NCBI GenBank assembly: GCA_018713805.1
Contig: DVOF01000003.1
Coordinates: 1 to 26,781 of the forward strand
Source of the DNA: Candidatus Aphodoplasma excrementigallinarum
GTDB lineage: Bacteria > Bacillota > Clostridia > UBA1381 > UMGS1253
Direction: 5' to 3'
Length of the DNA: 26,781 nt
Shown: positions 6,037-13,821 of the stretch, in pieces
Position numbering within the stretch: position 1 is the stretch's first letter
Layout: the number at the start of each line of letters is the position of its first letter
The notes under the pieces: model-generated
Databases searched by the model: none
Told to the model about the DNA's origin: nothing
The model's input: the letters and a program-made list of their open reading frames with translations, nothing else
Position numbers and translations under genes: made by a program

Positions 6037-7794
6037 GTGCTGACACAATTGTTTTCAATGGTGCTTTGCGCCTCGCTGGCTGGTGGCGTCCTCACGCTGA
6101 TTCTTCTGCTGCTCAAGCCTGTGACAAAAAGGTGGTTCGGCGCCGCATGGCAGTATTATATCTGGCTTGCCGTATTGCTCGTGCTGCTTGTCCCGCTCCG
6201 CTTTAGCATTGCCAATTCTCCGTCCGGCACGATTTTGCAGGCAGAGGATATCCAACCCCAGCAGGTCACGGCAGCGGCAGAAAACGCCGCCGCGCCTTCC
6301 GGAGCCGCGCCCGACACAGCTGCGCCTGATGAGCCTGCGGTGCAAAGGCCGGCCATGCTTGCCGAAGCGGCTGATACTATAGGCGGGCATCTGGGCATCA
6401 TCAGCATGATTTGGGTTGCCGGTATGCTCGCAATCCTCTGCATCAGGCTCATTTCGTATCATTTTCTGGTACGAAGCTTCCGCAGAAGGACGCGGCCTCT
6501 CCCCTGCCCTGAAATACGGAGATTTACAGATAGGCCGGTCCCGGTCCGGATTGGGTCTGGCTTTCGTTCCCCGTTTTTGATCGGGCTGCTGCACCCGACG
6601 CTCTACCTGCCAGATACACCGCTGTCTGAAGCGCAGTTCGAAAACATGCTGCGTCATGAGCTCATGCACGTAAAACGGCGCGACCTGTGGTTCAAATGGC
6701 TTGCGTTTTTCGTTCGGTGCGTCCACTGGTTCAACCCCGCCGTCTACCTTGCAACGCGCCAAATCAACGAAGCGTGCGAGATTTCCTGCGACCTTGCCGT
6801 TACCGCGCAGATGAATCCGGCACAGGAGGCCGGCTATATGAATACAATTCTTGCCGTACTGTCGCAGAACAGCGCAAAAAATATCCCGCTCACCACAGCG
6901 ATGGCATGCGGCAAAAAACAAATTGAAAGGAGATTTACCATGATTCGGAACCGAAAAAAGATCAAAAAGACAGTTGTCGTCGTATCCATCGTCTTAGCTG
7001 TCATTCTTTTCTCTGCCACCGTATACGCCAGCGGTATCCTCGGCGGGCTGGCGTCGCCGGCGGATACCCCGTACCGGAACGGCGCACTTGGCTTTACGCT
7101 CACGCTCCCAGCAGACTGGCAGGGAAAGTATACCGTCATAGAATATCCCACGCAGGTTTCCTTCCTCCAGACTGCAACCTATAACAAATACGGCGAAGGC
7201 TCCGGCGCGCTGTTCTATATCGAGCGGCTCGACGGGCAGCTGACGCAGGAGCAGATTGACTTTCCCGGGAACCGGAGCATCGCCATGTATGCCAACGGCT
7301 ATACGTACGTTCTCGGTACGCCGACCGACGTACAGTACCCGATCTGGGCCGACCGGGACGCGGAGGACGTCGCAATTGCCGCGCAGTATGAGGAAATGTT
7401 TGCCGGCATTGAACAAATCAAGGCAAGCATCGCGCCGTATTCCGAGAGCGTCACAACAGATACAGTCCGTGATACCGTGAGCGCCTTCTTCTCCGCCTTT
7501 GAACAGAGCAATTTTGATGAGATGAAGCAGTACTGCACGCCAGACTGCATAGACGGGTTCTTCGGCAGCGGCTATGTGTTCGGCATGCAGCGGGCAAAGC
7601 TGACGAACCTGACGATTGACCCCACAGAATATGCAAAATCGTCAAACGACTTTATCGTACAGGTCGACGTGGAAATGCAGAGCGCGCCCGGCTCGGTCTA
7701 TGCAGAAGGGCAGACGCAGACGAGCTTTTACCTGATTCTGCTGCGGCAGGAGGATGGGAGCTACCGGATTAACGAGTTTGCAACCGGGCTCTAA
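6037..7794 (+). CDS. BlaR1-type M56 metallopeptidase with a non-canonical sensor domain
   Basis: A 585-residue membrane zinc protease, partner of the BlaI gene just upstream. N-terminal membrane segments lie near residues 1-25, 33-50 and 115-135, separated by an Ala/Pro-rich loop. The M56 active site is HELMH (207-211), with a probable third zinc ligand Glu248 in EISCD. A last membrane segment (about 311-329) leads to an outer C-terminal part. That part is not a class D beta-lactamase-like sensor: no SxxK-type sensor is evident. It begins with a PsbP-like stretch (NGALGFTLTLPADWQGKYTV) and ends with a DUF4829-like one (VSAFFSAFEQSNFDEMKQYC). The start GTG at 6037 fits GGAGGTG placed six bases upstream; the GTG at 6028 overlaps that site. 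The signal sensed is unknown. Confidence 0.88.
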   Translation: MLTQLFSMVLCASLAGGVLTLILLLLKPVTKRWFGAAWQYYIWLAVLLVLLVPLRFSIANSPSGTILQAEDIQPQQVTAAAENAAAPSGAAPDTAAPDEPAVQRPAMLAEAADTIGGHLGIISMIWVAGMLAILCIRLISYHFLVRSFRRRTRPLPCPEIRRFTDRPVPVRIGSGFRSPFLIGLLHPTLYLPDTPLSEAQFENMLRHELMHVKRRDLWFKWLAFFVRCVHWFNPAVYLATRQINEACEISCDLAVTAQMNPAQEAGYMNTILAVLSQNSAKNIPLTTAMACGKKQIERRFTMIRNRKKIKKTVVVVSIVLAVILFSATVYASGILGGLASPADTPYRNGALGFTLTLPADWQGKYTVIEYPTQVSFLQTATYNKYGEGSGALFYIERLDGQLTQEQIDFPGNRSIAMYANGYTYVLGTPTDVQYPIWADRDAEDVAIAAQYEEMFAGIEQIKASIAPYSESVTTDTVRDTVSAFFSAFEQSNFDEMKQYCTPDCIDGFFGSGYVFGMQRAKLTNLTIDPTEYAKSSNDFIVQVDVEMQSAPGSVYAEGQTQTSFYLILLRQEDGSYRINEFATGL

Positions 7795-7804
7795 GCAGCT
7801 TATA

Positions 7805-7838
7805 AAAACAGGCATACCAAACGGTATGCCTGTTTTTT
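7805..7838 (+). terminator. bidirectional terminator between the M56 and cysteine-rich genes
   Basis: AAAACAGGCATACC (7805-7818) pairs with GGTATGCCTGTTTT (7823-7836) around four bases, with six T residues on the plus strand and an A run on the other side. It can serve both converging units. Confidence 0.9.
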
Positions 7839-7911
7839 GCCCTATGCCGGGCTGGATACGCCTGTTCGGGAGGCGATGGCTAAGTAACCCGCCAAAAGGC
7901 GGGGACAACCT

Positions 7912-8121
7912 TTAGCGGCAGCAATTGCAGTTGCAACAGCCGCAGCCGCAGCAACCACATCCACAGCAGCCGCTGTGGCCATTTGTGCAGGCGCAGCCGC
8001 TACGTGCACCCGAGCCTGTGTACACCTGCATCGGAACTTCTCCGATCGAAGCCGTCAACCCGCACGCAGAAGCGCCATTTGCCGACGCGCCGAACCAGTT
8101 GTCATTGTTACAGCAATACAT
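7912..8121 (-). CDS. small cysteine/glycine-rich protein
   Basis: A 69-residue protein with 16 cysteines, 11 of them in the last 18 residues as alternating CC-G-C-G units (GCCGCGCCGCGCCNCNCCR). The N-terminal half (MYCCNNDNWFGASANGASAC) is Asn/Ser/Gly-rich. There is no obvious signal peptide or membrane helix. The start is fixed by GGGAGG seven bases before ATG at 8121; the frame is open further upstream but passes through the upstream terminator region. I do not recognise a family. It could bind metal, be a coat or matrix protein, or be a modified-peptide precursor; no modification enzyme lies nearby. The biased composition argues that it is real only together with the good ribosome binding site. 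Confidence 0.6.
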   Translation of the reverse strand: MYCCNNDNWFGASANGASACGLTASIGEVPMQVYTGSGARSGCACTNGHSGCCGCGCCGCGCCNCNCCR

Positions 8122-8206
8122 AAAAAAGCCTCCCAAACAAATTTGCGGGTCTTGCCCGCAATACAGCATATGCGCCAGATGGAGCGCGTGTGCAACAAAT
8201 ATAAAA

Positions 8207-8229
8207 GAAAACCGCCCCAGACGGGGCGG
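8207..8229 (-). terminator. intrinsic terminator of the DHHW gene
   Basis: CCGCCCC (8212-8218) pairs with GGGGCGG (8223-8229) around four bases. On the minus strand TTTTC follows. It lies four bases after the DHHW stop codon and separates that unit from the cysteine-rich gene. Confidence 0.85.
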
Positions 8230-8233
8230 GGCG

Positions 8234-9373
8234 TTATTTGATAAATGCGCCAAGCTTTACTACATTGGTATCCGTTGTGAAGTTTGACGTGTTATACAGC
8301 ACAAGCATATCGGATATCCCGTTTGCGTCAAGATATGCAAGCGGATCCGCATTGAAGTAGCGCAGATCGATGATATGCACGCTCTCGTAGTGGTTCATCA
8401 AAAGCGGCAGAATGCTGTTTGCATACGAATCCTTAAAGACCGCCAGCGACTTCCCGTTTTTGTTTGACGTTTCCACAGTAACGACCGGGTGGTTGCCGTC
8501 AAAGAACATGCTGTATTTGTCCTTCTTCTCCAGCCACGACATCTCGTAGGGGCTGTCAGACTGCTTGCCCTCATAGACATAGTTGACCGAATAGCTGATG
8601 TCAAACTTTGGCCGGTATACACTGATGGTGTCCGGTTCGGCATTAAAGAGCGCCGCCTTTGACCACGTCGTACCGTAAAACTCGTTTGACAAGTCCTCTT
8701 TTGTAAAATCGTCCTCCGAATAAGGTGTAATGCCGAGCTGCTTGCAAAGTGCCTGATACACCAAAAAGCTCCCGTATGCCGTCTGATGGTGGTCCGTGCG
8801 GAAGTAGATATAATCGCCCTTGTGCGCGGCAAGCTCCTCCGTGGGGTCAAGGACCGTCACGCCCGTACCGGCAAATGTTTCGTCTGCAAGCTGCGCCACC
8901 TGCTCCTGAACCGGCTCATAGACATGCGCCGGCAGATAGTCGCGCAGGATTTCATACGCAGTCGGGACAAGCAGAAGCGAAATATGATACTTTCCGAGCG
9001 CGTCCACCTTTTTGATCGAGTCCATGCTCGCCTGCGCCGACTGCAAGTCGGTCGTGGACGGCTTCTCGATGAGATACCCCTCCTTGGCGAAGTATACGCC
9101 GTTGTTCTCCTGCTTACCGGAGAGCTGCTCCAAATGCGCCTTTACGCCGACAATGCTGTCCCGCATGGGGAACTGGTCGGTCGTGTATTCCTCGATCTCT
9201 TTTGTGTATTCGCCGGAAAGGATGCTGTCCACACTCGCCTGCGGCATCTGAGCCAAAACGCGGTTTTCATTTTCTGAAAAATAGGTCGCCGGCTTCAGCA
9301 GGCAGATCAGCATCATCCCTATCAGCACAGCGCAAAACGCGATCGAAAACCATTTTTTAATCTGTCTTTCCAT
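8234..9373 (-). CDS. DHHW family (AlgJ/AlgX-like) cell-surface protein
   Basis: A 379-residue protein with one N-terminal membrane anchor (about 8-28, FSIAFCAVLIGMMLICLL) and an outer domain. It shows the DHHW-family pattern: FSENENRVLAQMP near residue 32, YTTDQFPMRDS near 63, YFRTDHHQTAYGS with Asp194-His195-His196, and FKDSYANS near 325. In the related AlgJ/AlgX SGNH-like enzymes the Asp-His pair and the Ser act in O-acetyl transfer. The MBOAT gene ends 24 bases upstream, so the two probably work together: MBOAT passes the acyl group across the membrane and this protein delivers it to an envelope polymer. The polymer is unknown. The start at 9373 follows GGGAGG; a frame start at 9391 lacks such a site. 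Confidence 0.88.
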   Translation of the reverse strand: MERQIKKWFSIAFCAVLIGMMLICLLKPATYFSENENRVLAQMPQASVDSILSGEYTKEIEEYTTDQFPMRDSIVGVKAHLEQLSGKQENNGVYFAKEGYLIEKPSTTDLQSAQASMDSIKKVDALGKYHISLLLVPTAYEILRDYLPAHVYEPVQEQVAQLADETFAGTGVTVLDPTEELAAHKGDYIYFRTDHHQTAYGSFLVYQALCKQLGITPYSEDDFTKEDLSNEFYGTTWSKAALFNAEPDTISVYRPKFDISYSVNYVYEGKQSDSPYEMSWLEKKDKYSMFFDGNHPVVTVETSNKNGKSLAVFKDSYANSILPLLMNHYESVHIIDLRYFNADPLAYLDANGISDMLVLYNTSNFTTDTNVVKLGAFIK

Positions 9374-9397
9374 GTAATTCGCCTCCCTCATCCCGCA

Positions 9398-10798
9398 TTA
9401 GAAGCGGAAATATAAGAACGGGTTGTACGAAGAATCGACCAGATAGATCGTACAAAGTGCAAGCGCGATAAACGCCAGCACACCCACGATGATATAGCGT
9501 CCGCCATGGCAGAAATGCTTATCCACAAACCGTTTCCAAAACGGGACGCACGCGGCGATTCCAACCAGAATGATCGGCCCGTACGAGCGCAGGTTATACA
9601 GGAACAGATCGTCTACGACGCCGCCCGTCCCCATGCCAAACATGGTCTTGAAATAGGTAATACCGACCGAGAGCGAATCGAACGAAAAGATGACCCACCC
9701 GATCAGGATCAACACGATCGCATAAAGATGCGATACAAAGGCTGGCGCTTTGTCCAGCGCCTTGAGCAGAAACGCCTTTTCCAGAATCAGGATCACGGCA
9801 AAGTACAGCCCCCACACGGCAAAGTTCCAGCTTGCGCCGTGCCAGAAGCCCGTCAAAAACCAGACGACAAAAATGTTGATATACGTCATGACCGCACCCT
9901 TACGGTTGCCGCCCAGCGGTATGTACACATATTCGCGGAACCACGTTCCGAGACTGATGTGCCACCTGCGCCAGAATTCCGTAATGCTTTTGCTGATATA
10001 TGGGTAGTTGAAGTTTTCCAAAAAGGTAAACCCAAACATTTTCCCAAGGCCGATCGCCATGTCGCTGTAGCCGGAAAAGTCAAAATAAATCTGGAGCGCA
10101 AAAGCGATAATGCCGAGCCACGCCATCAGGACGGAAAGCCCCTCCGGCTGCATGGCGCTGACCTCGTTCCACAGCGCGCCGATATTGTTGGCGAGCAGGA
10201 CCTTCTTTGCAAGGCCTGCGCAGAAGCGTACCAGCCCGTCAAAAAACATCTCAAACGTTTCCTTCCGGTTGTCGAGCTGCTCTGCGATCGTGCTGTAGCG
10301 CACGATCGGCCCGGCAATAAGCTGCGGGAACAGCGTCACATACGCACCGAAGGAAATGATGTTATGCTGCACGGGTGCTTCCCGCCGGTATACGTCGATG
10401 CTATACGACATCGTCTGAAAGGTATAAAACGAAATACCGATCGGCAGTGCAATCCCCAGCATACCGATGTCAAGGTTCGCAATTGCGTTTAAGTTGCTGA
10501 TGAAAAAGTCGCTATATTTAAAGAAGGTCAAAATCGCCAGATTACCGACAACCGCCATGACCAGTACCGCCTTGCGGGCGCGCGGGCGCTTGTCGAACCG
10601 TTCCAGCAGCAGGCCATTGATGTAGTCGAACACCGTGGAAACCAGCATGATGATGATATAAACCGGCTCTCCCCACGCATAGAACAGCAGGCTGGTGAGA
10701 AACAGCACCAGATTTTTGAACCTGCGCGGCACAGCAAAGTACAAAACCAACACTGCGGGCAGGAAGAAATATAAGAACGGAATACTTGAAAAGACCAT
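9398..10798 (-). CDS. MBOAT family O-acyltransferase (AlgI/DltB-like)
   Basis: A 466-residue membrane protein with roughly ten to twelve hydrophobic segments. Seen motifs are FSSIPFLYFFLPAVLVLYF at the N terminus, SITEFWRRWHISLGTWFREY, and FLTGFWHGASWNF, where His320 is the MBOAT active-site histidine. PLGGNRKG is also typical of AlgI-like members. These enzymes take acyl groups from a cytoplasmic donor and pass them outward for O-acylation of exopolysaccharide, teichoic acid or peptidoglycan. The start ATG at 10798 fits AGGTGA about five bases upstream. The DHHW partner follows after 24 bases; the DUF4358 lipoprotein lies upstream, across a terminator-like hairpin. Confidence 0.93.
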   Translation of the reverse strand: MVFSSIPFLYFFLPAVLVLYFAVPRRFKNLVLFLTSLLFYAWGEPVYIIIMLVSTVFDYINGLLLERFDKRPRARKAVLVMAVVGNLAILTFFKYSDFFISNLNAIANLDIGMLGIALPIGISFYTFQTMSYSIDVYRREAPVQHNIISFGAYVTLFPQLIAGPIVRYSTIAEQLDNRKETFEMFFDGLVRFCAGLAKKVLLANNIGALWNEVSAMQPEGLSVLMAWLGIIAFALQIYFDFSGYSDMAIGLGKMFGFTFLENFNYPYISKSITEFWRRWHISLGTWFREYVYIPLGGNRKGAVMTYINIFVVWFLTGFWHGASWNFAVWGLYFAVILILEKAFLLKALDKAPAFVSHLYAIVLILIGWVIFSFDSLSVGITYFKTMFGMGTGGVVDDLFLYNLRSYGPIILVGIAACVPFWKRFVDKHFCHGGRYIIVGVLAFIALALCTIYLVDSSYNPFLYFRF

Positions 10799-10847
10799 TG
10801 GCGTCACCTGTACTGTGCCGCTGCCGCGGCAGATTTTTTCTTACTCT

Positions 10848-10879
10848 AAAACGGAGCGGCAGGAATGTACTGCCGCCCC
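10848..10879 (-). terminator. terminator-like hairpin between DUF4358 and MBOAT genes
   Basis: On the minus strand GGGGCGGCAG pairs with CTGCCGCTCC (plus 10870-10879 and 10853-10862; ten pairs, one G-T) around seven bases, followed one base later by TTTT. It may lower transcription into the MBOAT and DHHW genes. Confidence 0.6.
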
Positions 10880-10902
10880 ATCGCAGCTGTTACGCTAATT
10901 TG

Positions 10903-11649
10903 TCAGTTGACCGCGCTGTTGAACGCAGCAACCGCCGACTGGCCGCCCTGTGCAATCACAAGCGTTGCATACAGCCCCTTCGTCGTGACGGTCCCGGCCT
11001 TTACCAGCTCATACTGGTCGGGCAGGTAATTTTTCCACTGCTGCTCCAGTGCGGCCAGCCGGTTATTCAGCGCCGCCTTAGCCTCGCTCAGATTCGCAGA
11101 ATCCTTTGCCTTGATCACTATGATTTCGTTTGCCTTTACATTCATGGTTTCGCCATACACCAGCACATCCTCATAGGCAGACGGGTCGATCTGGTATACG
11201 CCGGCATACAGGTCGGATGGGATGGCGCTCATCGTGTGCGAGCCCGACGGCAGGGCGCCGATCATCCGGCTCATCAAATCCGAAACAGAAATGCTCGGTG
11301 CCGGCGTTGCAGGCGCCGGGGTCGCGGGAGCCGGCGTCGCAGGCGCTGGTGTGTTCGGTCTCGGCGTTGCAGCGCCCTGCGAGCCGGAACCAGAACCGGA
11401 CGACGGCTTCTCCGGCGCAGGCGTTGCAGACGATTGCGTACCGTCAGGCGCCGGCGTGCTTTCCGCCGCGCCTTCCCCCGTTTCCCCCTCCGGGCTCGCC
11501 GAAGGCGATACGGTCGGAGAGGCCGAAGCAGTCGGCGTCGGCGTAGGGCTTGCGCTCGGGCTTGGCTCCGGGCTGCCGCCGCACCCCGCAAATACCGTTA
11601 CAATCAATGCCGCGGCAAGCGCGGTCACAAGGATTCTTTTCTTCATCAT
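10903..11649 (-). CDS. DUF4358 lipoprotein with Pro/Thr/Ala linker
   Basis: A 248-residue lipoprotein: signal peptide (ILVTALAAALIVTVFAGC) with lipobox FAGC, lipid on Cys22 or 23 depending on which of two adjacent ATGs is used. A disordered linker of about 85 residues follows, rich in Pro, Ser, Thr and Ala, with four ATPAP-type units. The C-terminal domain (about 120-248, SVSDLMSRMIGALPSGSHTM onward) fits DUF4358, with the usual late YATLVIA strand. Its function is not known. Genes of this family often lie beside MBOAT and DHHW genes in Clostridia, as here, so it may be a surface-held accessory of the acylation system. The ribosome binding site is GGGAGG. Confidence 0.85.
   Translation of the reverse strand: MMKKRILVTALAAALIVTVFAGCGGSPEPSPSASPTPTPTASASPTVSPSASPEGETGEGAAESTPAPDGTQSSATPAPEKPSSGSGSGSQGAATPRPNTPAPATPAPATPAPATPAPSISVSDLMSRMIGALPSGSHTMSAIPSDLYAGVYQIDPSAYEDVLVYGETMNVKANEIIVIKAKDSANLSEAKAALNNRLAALEQQWKNYLPDQYELVKAGTVTTKGLYATLVIAQGGQSAVAAFNSAVN
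11297..11356 (-). repeat. four 15-bp in-frame tandem units coding ATPAP
   Basis: Four 15-base units, similar but not identical at third positions, code for the repeated ATPAP stretch in the DUF4358 lipoprotein linker. Such units may vary in number by slippage between strains. Confidence 0.7.
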
Positions 11650-11772
11650 CTATGTACCTCCCATGTCAAATTTCCGTTTACACATTTACATTGACGCATG
11701 ATTAACAAAAAAAGTTCCAAAAATCTGCAAAAAGCCTTTCATTTCCATCAAAACCGTATGCCTGCTGCGCTC

Positions 11773-11800
11773 AAAAGGGCTATATCGCGCGATATAGCCC
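11773..11800 (-). terminator. intrinsic terminator of the first AraC gene
   Basis: GGGCTATATCGC and GCGATATAGCCC make a perfect 24-base palindrome (11777-11800), followed on the minus strand by TTTTG. It lies five bases after the stop codon. Confidence 0.85.
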
Positions 11801-11805
11801 CTGAT

Positions 11806-12660
11806 TTACTTGTCCGCATCTCTTTCCAGCACAAACCGCCTCCGGAACTCGCCGGGCGGTATACCGACCTGCCGCTTAAACGAATTTGTAAAATAATGCC
11901 CGTCCGTAAAATTGAGCTGCGCCGCAATCTCCTTGATCGGGACATCGGTCGTCAGAAGCAGGTTCTGCGCCAACTGCAGTTTCGCGTTCAAAATATACGC
12001 ATACGGCGTCGTATTGTACGCCCGTTTAAACACGCGGATAAGCTGGATTTTGCTGATGAAAAACCGGGCCGCGACCTCCTCGAGCCGAATTTCCTCCATA
12101 ACGTGTTCGTCCAAATAGTGCCGGATTTTCTGCGCCAGCGTATTTTGCGGCGGACGCGCCGCGGAATGGCGGTACATTAGCAGAATCAGCTTGTGCAGCA
12201 GGAGGGAAAACCGCTCGAGCCCTTCATTCTCCATCACAGCCCGATGTATATCGAGAAAAACTGCATGCGTATCCGCCGGAACAATGTCAATCTCTTCCGT
12301 AAAACGGTAATTTGCCAGCAGCGCGCGGACAAGGTCGCCGCTCACGCTCAGCCAAATCTTCTCATACGGCTCGTCCGGGTCGGCATATTGGACATAGGAT
12401 GCCCCCTGCCGGAAGTGGAGCGTATCCCCCGCTGTTACCGTGAGTGTCTTCCCGCGGTGGTCAATATACCCCTTTCCCGAAATCACAAATTCAAACATGT
12501 CGGTGCTGCGCTTCGTACGGTCTATCCGGTACTGCTGGAAGGGATAAGTCATACCTACACTGATGCTGGCAATCTGCGTGTCGCCCAGATACAGGGTAGC
12601 AAAAACACGCTCGCTGTTTTTCGTCAGATATACGCCCGTCGCCGCCGCCACGGCCCTCAC
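11806..12660 (-). CDS. AraC family transcriptional regulator
   Basis: A 284-residue regulator. The N-terminal half is a cupin-type sensing domain (FEFVISGKGYIDHRGKTLTV, then AGDTLHFRQG, about 55-90). The C-terminal 100 residues hold two helix-turn-helix units: LEEVAARFFISKIQLIRVFK and PIKEIAAQLNFTDGHYFTNS, followed by the FKRQVGIPPGEFRRRF tail. Such cupin-AraC proteins usually sense a sugar or similar small ligand. The start is uncertain: GTG at 12660 has CAGGA eight bases upstream, while another GTG nine bases in lacks good spacing. A likely promoter lies at 12727-12755. Its target is not adjacent in an obvious way; candidates are its own promoter and the sugar genes downstream of the second AraC gene. 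Confidence 0.88.
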   Translation of the reverse strand: MRAVAAATGVYLTKNSERVFATLYLGDTQIASISVGMTYPFQQYRIDRTKRSTDMFEFVISGKGYIDHRGKTLTVTAGDTLHFRQGASYVQYADPDEPYEKIWLSVSGDLVRALLANYRFTEEIDIVPADTHAVFLDIHRAVMENEGLERFSLLLHKLILLMYRHSAARPPQNTLAQKIRHYLDEHVMEEIRLEEVAARFFISKIQLIRVFKRAYNTTPYAYILNAKLQLAQNLLLTTDVPIKEIAAQLNFTDGHYFTNSFKRQVGIPPGEFRRRFVLERDADK

Positions 12661-12726
12661 CCCGCATTCCTGATAATTTCTTACACATAATTGAAAATAT
12701 ATTACATTGTTTTTCCCTTTGATTAT

Positions 12727-12755
12727 AGTATAATATATGTATAGACAATCCGCAA
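12727..12755 (-). promoter_or_regulatory. probable promoter of the first AraC gene
   Basis: On the minus strand TTGCGG (12750-12755) and TATACT (12727-12732) are 17 bases apart in an AT-rich stretch. A second overlapping TATAAT makes the exact start uncertain. Confidence 0.55.
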
Positions 12756-12806
12756 GACGCAGTTTTTACTTTTCATACGCGGCATTGGTGTGATATATTT
12801 CGGTAA

Positions 12807-12830
12807 ATACAAATTTCTCCTAATTTGTAT
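12807..12830. repeat. 9-bp inverted repeat with AGGAGA loop between the two AraC genes
   Basis: ATACAAATT (12807-12815) and AATTTGTAT (12822-12830) are perfect inverted arms around six bases, which read AGGAGA on the minus strand. It lies upstream of the first AraC promoter and could be its operator. Confidence 0.6.
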
Positions 12831-12846
12831 GTATAATTTAGTATTG

Positions 12847-12882
12847 CGCAAATAAGTCGTCCGTTTGGACGGCTTATTTGCG
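12847..12882 (-). terminator. hairpin overlapping the stop codon of the second AraC gene
   Basis: CGCAAATAAGTCGTCC (12847-12862) pairs with GGACGGCTTATTTGCG (12867-12882), with one G-T pair. T residues follow on the plus side, while the minus side has only T residues within the stem, so termination of the AraC gene is plausible rather than certain. Confidence 0.5.
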
Positions 12883-13677
12883 TTTTGTCTGCCCGCCGCG
12901 CCGAAAGGCGGCCGGCGCCTGCCCATGCTTTCCAAAAAACACACGGTTAAAATTGCGCAAGCTGTTAAACCCGCATTCATAGGCGATATCAGATATGCTT
13001 TTGCTCCCCTCCCGCAGCAGCTGCTCGGCATGATAAAGCCGGACAGAGTTGACGTGCTGCGGGATGCTCATACCGGCATACTCTTTGAACTTACGGGACA
13101 GGTGGTACTTGCTGACGTTGATCTGCCCCGCGATCCGCGCAAGGCTGATCTCCTCCTGATAATTCTGGTCGATATAGCGGATTGCCTCCTGCACAAGCTT
13201 GTGTGGAATAGCCGTTTCTGCACCTCCCGCCACAAAGCCGGCGCGCTCCTGCAAAAAAGCGCATAAAAGGTTCACAATGCCGCGCTGGATGAGGCTGTTT
13301 GCCTCCGTCTGCGACACGGCATAGGCGAGTAGCTCCCGAGCCGGCGCGTCGATGCCGTCACGCCGCACAACAGGCGCGGTAAAACAGCCCCCCTGCGGCC
13401 AGCCACCCTCCTGCCCGACGATTTCCGGGTGGAAAATAATCAGCAGAATCCGGCTGTCCCGGGTCGAGTAGTAATGGATTTCGTTGCTGCCGACAGCGAG
13501 CATGTCCCCCTGCTTTAGCTCGTATTGCTGCCGGTTCACCCCGGCGCAGAAGATGCCATCTATGACATAGACGATCTCGCACTGGAGGTGCCAGTGCGCC
13601 GGGAAACACAAATTATCGACTACGCTGAAACGGATTCCGCTCTCCTCCATCTCCAATGTCTGCAAATACGGCCTCAT
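12874..13677 (-). CDS. AraC family transcriptional regulator, divergent from the sugar genes
   Basis: A 267-residue regulator with an N-terminal cupin domain (HWHLQCEIVYVIDGIFCAGV, then YELKQGDMLAVGSNEIHYY, about 28-75) and a C-terminal pair of helix-turn-helix units (ISLARIAGQINVSKYHLSRK and ISDIAYECGFNSLRNFNRVF, about 165-265). The start ATG at 13677 has GGGGAGAGAGG upstream; the frame is open to 13755, but the extra starts lack a site. The gene is divergent from the ThuA/Gfo-Idh pair with a 244-base gap, a layout typical of an activator controlling a neighbouring sugar operon. The gap holds a repeated ACCACAAA motif. Confidence 0.9.
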   Translation of the reverse strand: MRPYLQTLEMEESGIRFSVVDNLCFPAHWHLQCEIVYVIDGIFCAGVNRQQYELKQGDMLAVGSNEIHYYSTRDSRILLIIFHPEIVGQEGGWPQGGCFTAPVVRRDGIDAPARELLAYAVSQTEANSLIQRGIVNLLCAFLQERAGFVAGGAETAIPHKLVQEAIRYIDQNYQEEISLARIAGQINVSKYHLSRKFKEYAGMSIPQHVNSVRLYHAEQLLREGSKSISDIAYECGFNSLRNFNRVFFGKHGQAPAAFRRGGQTKRK

Positions 13678-13710
13678 ACCTCTCTCCCCCACGCTCCGTT
13701 TTTCCATTAT

Positions 13711-13821
13711 ACCACAAACGCAAGGCGCAGAATGTGCCGCAGCGGTGCGGTTCAATGTTATTCAAGGCGCTCGGAACCTTTGATTCCGTTTTGCCTTGTG
13801 AGGTTATTGTACCACAAAGGC
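13711..13821. promoter_or_regulatory. candidate AraC operator repeats in the divergent gap
   Basis: ACCACAAA occurs at 13711-13718 and again at 13811-13818, exactly 100 bases apart, each followed by GGCGCA within a few bases. The second copy forms an imperfect dyad GCCTTGTG...CACAAAGGC (13793-13821). A plus-strand -10-like TATAGT at 13878 has no well-spaced -35, as expected for an activator-dependent promoter. Confidence 0.45.

Noticed and set aside
7912..8121. cysteine-rich protein as a SCIFF or heterocycloanthracin-type peptide precursor
   Set aside because: The cysteine pattern does not match SCIFF, and no radical SAM or cyclodehydratase gene is nearby. A distant enzyme cannot be ruled out.
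7912..8253. longer 113-residue version of the cysteine-rich protein
   Set aside because: The extra N-terminal part crosses the DHHW terminator and lacks a ribosome binding site; the start at 8121 has a good one.
9506..10492. 328-residue plus-strand frame
   Set aside because: Lies wholly opposite the MBOAT gene, whose family motifs are clear; composition is unlike a real protein.
11297..11356. tandem repeat as a CRISPR or satellite array
   Set aside because: Units are 15 bases, in frame, contiguous and without spacers; they are a coding ATPAP repeat.
10786..11694. 302-residue plus-strand frame, very rich in arginine
   Set aside because: It is the mirror of the Pro/Ala/Thr-rich linker of the DUF4358 lipoprotein; no ribosome binding site or family motif.
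12832..12837. plus-strand TATAAT as a promoter
   Set aside because: No -35 at the right distance, and the transcript would run at once into the hairpin at 12847-12882 with no gene beyond in that direction.
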